Assembly (NCBI GenBank): GCA_024636705.1
Contig: JAGXGN010000083.1
Span: 1-41,226, forward strand
Origin: Halomonas sp.
Lineage (GTDB): Bacteria; Pseudomonadota; Gammaproteobacteria; Pseudomonadales; Halomonadaceae
DNA length: 41,226 nt
Direction: 5' to 3'
Shown: in pieces, positions 35,960 through 41,226 of the stretch
How positions within the stretch are numbered: position 1 is the stretch's first letter
Layout of the letters: each line of letters begins with the position of its first letter
Translations under genes and position numbers: made by a program
The notes under the pieces: generated by a model
Told to the model about the DNA's origin: nothing
Seen by the model: the letters and a program-made list of their open reading frames with translations, nothing else
Database searches by the model: none

Positions 35960-37182
35960 TCCGCCTCCTCCAGATCCACCTGGCGGTAGCCGATCAGGTA
36001 GAGCACGGCATCCAGCCCCAGGGTCGAGATGGACTGCCGCGCCTGGGCACGCACCAAGGGCTTGGCACGAAAGGCGATACCGAGGCCGGCGGCGGCGAGC
36101 ATCCTGAGATCGTTGGCACCATCGCCCACGGCGATGGTCTGCTCCATGGCTAGCCCCTCGCGTTGGGCGATTTCGTGGAGTAGCAGCGCCTTGCGGTCGG
36201 CATCGAGGATCGGCTCGGAGACCTCGCCGGTCACCTTGCCGTTCTCGATCAGCAGTTCATTGGCGTGGACTTCATCGAAGCCGAGCCGCGCCTGTAGGTG
36301 GCGGGCGAAATAGCTGAAGCCCCCGGAGAGGATCACCGTGCGGTAGCCCAGGCGCTTGAGCTGCTTCATCAGCCGCTCGACGCCGTCCATGAGTGGCAGT
36401 TCCGCGGCGATCTCGGCCAGTACCGACTCGTCCAGTCCCTTGAGCTTGGCCATCCGTTCGCGAAAGCTCTGCTGGAAGTCCAGTTCGCCGCGCATGGCGC
36501 GTTCGGTGACCGCCGCGACCTCTTCAAAGACACCGTGGCGTCGCGCCAGCTCGTCGATCACCTCGACCTGGATCAGGGTGGAGTCCATGTCGAAGCACAC
36601 AAGGCGGCGGTGTCGGCGCCAGATGGAGTCTTCCTGGATGGCGATGTCCACGCCGTGCATGGCGCCCAGCGCCAGGGCCTTCTCGCGCAAGGCGTCGAGG
36701 TCGACCTCCTCCCCGCGCAGCCAGCACTCCACGCAGGCACCCTGGATGCTCTGGTGGTCACGGTGGATCCCGCCGTCCAAGGGCTCACGGCCAGAGAGCC
36801 GATGGATCAACTCCACGGTGAGGCCGTGCTCGGCGGTCAGGGCCCCCACCTCGGCGAGGATCCCCGCCGGCAGATGAGGCGCCAGCAGGGTCAGGATCAG
36901 GCGGGGCTGGCCGGCATGAGCGCTCCAGCGCTGGTAGTCGTCGGCGCTGACCTGGATCGTCTGGATATCCAGGCCCAGGTCGTCGCCCGCCGCCACCAGG
37001 GCCGCTTCAAGATCGTTGTCCTGGTTGATCCCCACCAGCGCCTCCAGGGAAAGCCTGTCGAAGGTCACGCTCTGGTTGATATCCAGCAGGCGGGCGCCAC
37101 ACTTCGCCAGTGCCTTGCCCAGACCGGCCAGTTGGCCGGGGCACGCCTTGCCAGTGGCGCGGATCAATACTCGTCGTGTCAT
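35956..37182 (-). CDS. serB: Phosphoserine phosphatase with N-terminal ACT domains
   Basis: SerB (408 residues) removes phosphate from O-phosphoserine, the last step of serine synthesis. The HAD catalytic part shows FDMDSTLI (nucleophile Asp198, acid-base Asp200), VILSGGFSYFA and VGDGANDLRML, the conserved motifs I, II and IV. The N-terminal half (about 1-185) forms two ACT-like regulatory domains, as in mycobacterial and pseudomonad SerB2 proteins, and E. coli SerB (322 residues) lacks one of them. ATG at 37182; a modest GAGGCAACC ribosome site precedes it. The intergenic repeat (37211-37317) separates it from parC. Confidence 0.96.
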   Translation of the reverse strand: MTRRVLIRATGKACPGQLAGLGKALAKCGARLLDINQSVTFDRLSLEALVGINQDNDLEAALVAAGDDLGLDIQTIQVSADDYQRWSAHAGQPRLILTLLAPHLPAGILAEVGALTAEHGLTVELIHRLSGREPLDGGIHRDHQSIQGACVECWLRGEEVDLDALREKALALGAMHGVDIAIQEDSIWRRHRRLVCFDMDSTLIQVEVIDELARRHGVFEEVAAVTERAMRGELDFQQSFRERMAKLKGLDESVLAEIAAELPLMDGVERLMKQLKRLGYRTVILSGGFSYFARHLQARLGFDEVHANELLIENGKVTGEVSEPILDADRKALLLHEIAQREGLAMEQTIAVGDGANDLRMLAAAGLGIAFRAKPLVRAQARQSISTLGLDAVLYLIGYRQVDLEEAE

Positions 37183-37210
37183 GGTTGCCTCGGGAACTCA
37201 CTCGGTTTCG

Positions 37211-37317
37211 CGGCTTATCCGGCGACAGGCACTACGAGGAGGCGCTGTAAACCCCTCCCTGGGCGCTACCTTTTCCTTCCCTGGAAAAGGACCTCCTCTT
37301 CGGCCTGTCCCCGGCGC
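37211..37317. repeat. Intergenic palindromic repeat of about 100 bp
   Basis: The left arm (37219-37242, ccggcgacaggcactacgag and on) and right arm (37290-37314) are imperfect inverted copies over about 24 bases, sharing CCGG, GACAGGC and GAGGAGG. In the centre is a perfect 8-bp hairpin (CCTTTTCC/GGAAAAGG, 37269-37290). The outer left edge (37211-37223) is the inverse of the first 13 bases of the REP-like unit at 33577. The right arm recurs at 17926-17965. It lies wholly between parC and serB. I know no named family for it. Confidence 0.7.
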
Positions 37318-37324
37318 CACGGCA

Positions 37325-39592
37325 TCATGTTGTCAAGTGTCGATTCGATACCTCCAGCCGGTCCACCTTCTGCAGGCCGCGGGGCAGCTTGCTGCCGCGA
37401 CGACCGCGTTCACCTCGATAGTAATCCAGATCGGTGGACTTGAGGGTCAGGTGGCGCTTGCCGGAGTGGACCACCAGGGAGGTGCCGGCGGGCAGTACCA
37501 CCAAGTCACGCACGAACTCCTCGCGCCGCGCCGCCCTGGCACCCGGAATATCGATCATCTTGTTGCCCTTGCCCTTGCTCATCTCGGGGAGTTGCTCTAG
37601 CGGAAAGACCAGCAGGCGTCCCTCGTTGGAGATCGCCGCCACGCTGGCACCGGGTTCGTCCGGGATCGGACGGGGGGGCAGTAGGTTGCAGCCCTTGGGC
37701 AGGCTGAGCACGGACTTGCCGGAGCGGTTCTTGCCCACCAGATCATCGAGCCGGGCGATGAAGCCATAGCCCCCGTCGGAGGCCAGCAGGAAACGGCTCG
37801 ACAGCGGCGCCAGCATCAAGCCCGCCATGTGCGCCCCGGCGACCACATTGACTCGGCTGCTGACCGGTTCGCCCTGGCCCCGAGCGCTGGGTAGATTATG
37901 CGCGGAGAGAGTGTAGGCGCGCCCGGTGTCATCGAGCAATACCAGCGGCTGGTTGGTCTTGCCCCGGCCGGCCAGGGCGAAGCGGTCCCCGGCCTTGTAG
38001 GAGCGCCCGGCGGGATCGATCTCGTGCCCCTTGGCGCTACGTATCCAGCCCTTCTCGGAGACCACCACGGTGATCGGGTCGGCACCGACCAGTTCCACCT
38101 CGGAGAGCGCCCTGGCCTCCTCGCGCTCGACGATCGGCGAGCGTCGGGGGTCGCCATGCGCCTCGCCCGAGGCGCGCAGCTCCTTTTCGATGAGATTGGT
38201 GAGCTTGGCTTCGCTGCCCAGCAGCGCCTGGAGAGATTTCCGTTCGGCCTCCAGCTCGTCCTGCTCGCCTCGGATCTTCATTTCCTCGAGCTTGGCCAGG
38301 TGGCGCAGGCGCAACTCCAGGATCGCCTCGGCCTGGCGATCGCTGAGGCCGAAGGCTTCCATCAGGGCGGGCTTGGGCTCGTCCTCCTCGCGGATGATGC
38401 GGATCACCTCGTCGATGTTGAGGTAGGCGATCAAAAGCCCCTCGAGGAGGTGCAGGCGATCCTCGACCTTGCCCAGGCGGTGTTCGAGGCGGCGACGCAC
38501 CGTGGTGCGCCGGAAGCGCAGCCATTCCCCGAGCATGTCCGGCAAGGGCATCACCCGCGGTCGACCGTCCAGGCCGATGACGTTCATGTTGACGCGGATG
38601 TTCTTCTCGAGGTCGGTGGTGGCGAAGAGGTGTGCCATCAGCGCCTCGATGTCGACGCGGTTCGAGCGCGGCTCGATCAGCAGCCGCGTCGGTTCCTCGT
38701 GGGTCGACTCGTCACGCAGGTCGGCCACCATGGGCAGCTTCTTCGCCTGCATCTGGGCGGCGATCTGTTCGAGCACCTTGGAGCCGCTGACCTGATAGGG
38801 CAGCGCCGTGATCACCACGTTGCCCTCCTCCATTTCGTAGCGGGCGCGCAACTTCACCGAGCCGCGGCCGCTCTCGTAGAGCTTTCGCAGGTCCGCACGC
38901 GAGGTGATGATCTCCGCCGCGGTGGGGAAGTCCGGTGCCGGCACATACTCGACCAGCTCGGCGACCGTCGCCTCGGGACGACGCAACAGATGGCAGGTCG
39001 CCTCGACCACTTCGCTGACGTTGTGGGGCGGGATATCGGTGGCCATGCCCACGGCGATGCCGGTGCCGCCATTGAGCAGCACATGGGGCAGGCGCGCCGG
39101 CAGCACCACCGGCTCGTTCATGGTGCCGTCGAAGTTGGGGGTCCAGTCCACCGTGCCCTGGCCGAGTTCGGCGAGCAGCACCTCGGCGAAGTTCGACAGC
39201 CGCGCCTCGGTGTAGCGCATGGCGGCGAAGGACTTGGGATCGTCGGGACTGCCCCAGTTGCCCTGGCCATCCACCAGTGGATAGCGGTAGCTGAAGGGCT
39301 GGGCCATCAGCACCATGGCCTCGTAGCAGGCGCTGTCGCCGTGGGGATGGAACTTGCCCAGCACGTCGCCGACGGTACGCGCCGACTTCTTGTACTTGGC
39401 ATTGGCGGAGAGCGCCAGCTCGCGCATGGCGTAGACGATGCGCCGCTGCACGGGCTTCATGCCGTCGCCGATGTGCGGCAGTGCTCGGTCGAGAATCACG
39501 TACATCGAGTAGTCGAGGTAGGCCTTCTCGGAGTACTCGCGAAGGGATAGACGCTCGACGTCGCCCTCCGCTACCTGGATATCCATGGTCAT
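37325..39592 (-). CDS. parC: DNA topoisomerase IV subunit A
   Basis: ParC (755 residues; E. coli 752) is the breakage-reunion subunit that decatenates daughter chromosomes. The active-site Tyr127 lies in [11 protein letters not shown]. The quinolone-determining region GDSACYEAM has Ser87 and Glu91, matching E. coli Ser80 and Glu84, i.e. the sensitive state. The tower and coiled-coil parts follow, and the last 260 residues form the C-terminal beta-pinwheel with degenerate repeats (for example [15 protein letters not shown]). Start at ATG 39592 or, two codons on, 39586; no strong ribosome site. It follows parE by 77 bp on the same strand. Confidence 0.98.
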   Translation of the reverse strand: MTMDIQVAEGDVERLSLREYSEKAYLDYSMYVILDRALPHIGDGMKPVQRRIVYAMRELALSANAKYKKSARTVGDVLGKFHPHGDSACYEAMVLMAQPFSYRYPLVDGQGNWGSPDDPKSFAAMRYTEARLSNFAEVLLAELGQGTVDWTPNFDGTMNEPVVLPARLPHVLLNGGTGIAVGMATDIPPHNVSEVVEATCHLLRRPEATVAELVEYVPAPDFPTAAEIITSRADLRKLYESGRGSVKLRARYEMEEGNVVITALPYQVSGSKVLEQIAAQMQAKKLPMVADLRDESTHEEPTRLLIEPRSNRVDIEALMAHLFATTDLEKNIRVNMNVIGLDGRPRVMPLPDMLGEWLRFRRTTVRRRLEHRLGKVEDRLHLLEGLLIAYLNIDEVIRIIREEDEPKPALMEAFGLSDRQAEAILELRLRHLAKLEEMKIRGEQDELEAERKSLQALLGSEAKLTNLIEKELRASGEAHGDPRRSPIVEREEARALSEVELVGADPITVVVSEKGWIRSAKGHEIDPAGRSYKAGDRFALAGRGKTNQPLVLLDDTGRAYTLSAHNLPSARGQGEPVSSRVNVVAGAHMAGLMLAPLSSRFLLASDGGYGFIARLDDLVGKNRSGKSVLSLPKGCNLLPPRPIPDEPGASVAAISNEGRLLVFPLEQLPEMSKGKGNKMIDIPGARAARREEFVRDLVVLPAGTSLVVHSGKRHLTLKSTDLDYYRGERGRRGSKLPRGLQKVDRLEVSNRHLTT

Positions 39593-39669
39593 GGGTTCGG
39601 GGCCCTATCTGCCATCATGGAAAATTCGCGGGATGTGCCCGCACGAAACGTACTGGAAGAGCTGTCAGC

Positions 39670-41226
39670 TTATACTTCTATGTCAGCGAGGTTGCCGTAG
39701 TCTTCCAGCCAGCTCTTTCGGTCGGGCGCGCGCTTCTTGGCCAGCAGCATGTCCATCATCTCCATGGTGCCGTCGTCGACCTCCCGGGTGAGCTGCACCA
39801 GGCGGCGGGTCTCCACCGCCATGGTGGTCTCGCGCAGCTGCAGCGGGCTCATCTCGCCTAGGCCCTTGAAGCGCTGCACGTTCACGGTGCCGCGCTTGCC
39901 CTCGAGCTTGCGCAGGATGGCCGCCTTCTCGCTCTCGTCCAGGGCATAGTGGACCTCCTTGCCCAGGTCGATGCGGTAGAGCGGCGGCATGGCCACGTAG
40001 ACGTGGCCGGCATCCACCAGGGCCGGGAAATGGCGCACGAAGAGCGCACACAGCAGGGTGGCGATGTGCAGGCCATCGGAGTCGGCATCGGCGAGGATGC
40101 AGATCTTGTGATAGCGCAGCTTGGTGAGGTCATCACTGCCGGGATCCATGCCCACGGCGACGGCGATATCGTGGACCTCCTGGGAGCCATAGATCTCATG
40201 GGACTCCACCTCCCAGGTGTTGAGGATCTTGCCGCGCAGGGGCAGGATCGCCTGGGTCTCGCGGTTGCGGGCCTGCTTGGCACTGCCACCGGCGGAGTCG
40301 CCCTCGACGAGGAAGAGCTCGCTCTGGGCGGGGTCCTGACCGTAGCAGTCGGCCAGCTTGCCGGGCAGCGCCGGCCCCGAGGTGACCTTCTTTCGCGCGA
40401 CCTTCTTCGCGCTCTTCTGGCGACGCTGGGCGGCGTTGATCACCAGCTCGGCCAACGCCTCGGCCTGGTCGACATGATGATTCAACCATAGCGAGAAGGC
40501 GTCCTTGACCACCCCGGAGACGAAGCCCGCCACGGTTCGCGACGATAGCCGCTCCTTGGTCTGACCGGCGAACTGGGGATCGAGCATCTTCACCGAGAAG
40601 ACATAGGCGACCCGCTCCCAGAGGTCCTCGGCACTCAGCTTGACGCCCCGCGGCAGGAGACTCCGGTACTCGCAGAACTCGCGCAGGGCCTCGAGCAGGC
40701 CGGCGCGAAGGCCATTGACGTGGGTACCCCCCTGGGTCGTGGGGATCAGGTTCACATAGCTCTCGAGCAGCGGCTCGCCGCCCTCGGGTAACCACTGAAT
40801 CGCCCAGTCCACCGCCTGTTCATCGTCGGCGAAGTGGCCGACGAAGGGCGACGCCGGAAGGACATCAAAGCCATCAATGGCCTGGGCCAGGTAGTCACGC
40901 AGACCGTCCTCGTACTGCCAGACGCTCTCGCCGCCATCGACCTCCACCAGGGTGACCTTGAGCCCGGGACAGAGCACCGCCTTGGCCCGCAACAGATGCT
41001 TGAGGCGCGAGACGGAAATCTTCGCACTGTCGAAGTAGTCGACTTCCGGCCAGAAACGCAACAGGGTGCCGCTGGCTCGCTTGGGGACGCTACCGATCAG
41101 GGTCAGCGGTGAGACCAGGTCGCCATGCTCGAAGGCGATGGCGTGTCGACCGCCGTCCTTGAGCACCTCCACCTCGAGCCGTCGGGAAAGCGCATTGACC
41201 ACCGAGACCCCGACCCCATGCAGGCC
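39670..41226 (-). CDS. parE: DNA topoisomerase IV subunit B, N-terminus outside window
   Basis: The frame is open to the window edge and gives the last 518 residues of ParE; about 110 N-terminal residues are cut off. It begins inside the GHKL ATPase domain (GLHGVGVSVVNALSRRLEV, the ATP-lid glycine loop). The transducer domain with the ATP-contacting QTKERL segment (FAGQTKERLSSR) follows, and the TOPRIM domain has LFLVEGDSAGGSA and the acidic pair in LADADSDGLHI. The ending YGNLADIEV is the normal family C-terminus. ParE and ParC form the A2B2 type II enzyme. Confidence 0.97.
   Translation of the reverse strand, partial: GLHGVGVSVVNALSRRLEVEVLKDGGRHAIAFEHGDLVSPLTLIGSVPKRASGTLLRFWPEVDYFDSAKISVSRLKHLLRAKAVLCPGLKVTLVEVDGGESVWQYEDGLRDYLAQAIDGFDVLPASPFVGHFADDEQAVDWAIQWLPEGGEPLLESYVNLIPTTQGGTHVNGLRAGLLEALREFCEYRSLLPRGVKLSAEDLWERVAYVFSVKMLDPQFAGQTKERLSSRTVAGFVSGVVKDAFSLWLNHHVDQAEALAELVINAAQRRQKSAKKVARKKVTSGPALPGKLADCYGQDPAQSELFLVEGDSAGGSAKQARNRETQAILPLRGKILNTWEVESHEIYGSQEVHDIAVAVGMDPGSDDLTKLRYHKICILADADSDGLHIATLLCALFVRHFPALVDAGHVYVAMPPLYRIDLGKEVHYALDESEKAAILRKLEGKRGTVNVQRFKGLGEMSPLQLRETTMAVETRRLVQLTREVDDGTMEMMDMLLAKKRAPDRKSWLEDYGNLADIEV

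Noticed and set aside
37898-39550. A plus-strand open frame of 550 codons opposite parC
   Set aside because: It is exactly antisense to a well-conserved gene, has the His/Gln/Gly-rich composition usual for GC-rich shadow frames, and no domain pattern.

Overview
The window is high-GC, densely coded chromosomal DNA from a gammaproteobacterium. Gene content and order (nnr-tsaE-amiB-mutL-miaA-hfq-hflX-hflK-hflC-hisZ-purA; orn/rsgA-rhodanese-psd; epmA-efp/epmB; serB-parC-parE) most resemble the Halomonadaceae (Halomonas/Chromohalobacter). This placement is inferred from protein similarity and gene order recalled from memory; no search was run. Almost all of it is core genome.

Layout. 1-4.1 kb: the start of a lipoprotein gene, a VOC-fold protein, a LemA/M48 membrane protease pair and a small membrane protein, closed by a 20-bp perfect stem-loop. 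4.1-10.3 kb: pepN, yajQ, a GNAT acetyltransferase divergent from an RLAN/RimK-type ATP-grasp ligase, and cobO. 10.3-23.5 kb: the conserved minus-strand cluster purA, hisZ, hflC, hflK, hflX, hfq, miaA, mutL, amiB, tsaE, nnr, which covers tRNA modification, mismatch repair, RNA chaperoning, membrane proteolysis control and wall hydrolysis. 23.5-26.1 kb: two mobile elements lie between nnr and its usual divergent neighbour queG. One is an IS1182-type element whose transposase carries an internal in-frame deletion. The other is a TnpB-only (IS605/IS1341-like) element with an intact nuclease. 26.2-30.8 kb: queG, orn, rsgA, an RhdA-type rhodanese and psd. 30.8-33.6 kb: epmA, efp and epmB, i.e. elongation factor P with its lysylation enzymes. 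33.6-37.2 kb: leuA with a long structured leader that encodes a leucine-rich peptide, a C-terminal remnant of a sodium-channel-like gene, and serB. 37.3 kb to the end: parC and the 3' part of parE.

The points most worth a second look are: (i) the IS insertion, which ends directly against the nnr ribosome binding site and so separates an operon containing tsaE and hfq from its native upstream DNA; (ii) the TnpB element with a visible candidate omega-RNA end and guide; (iii) a palindromic intergenic repeat of about 100 bp (37.2 kb) with a half copy carrying the miaA Shine-Dalgarno (17.9 kb) and a REP-like hairpin sharing its 13-nt tail (33.6 kb); (iv) the leuA attenuator-like leader with rare CTA leucine codons; (v) a channel-gene remnant translationally coupled to serB; (vi) the GNAT/RLAN-ATP-grasp pair. 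I saw no CRISPR array, rRNA, tRNA, phage or defence island other than the TnpB element.
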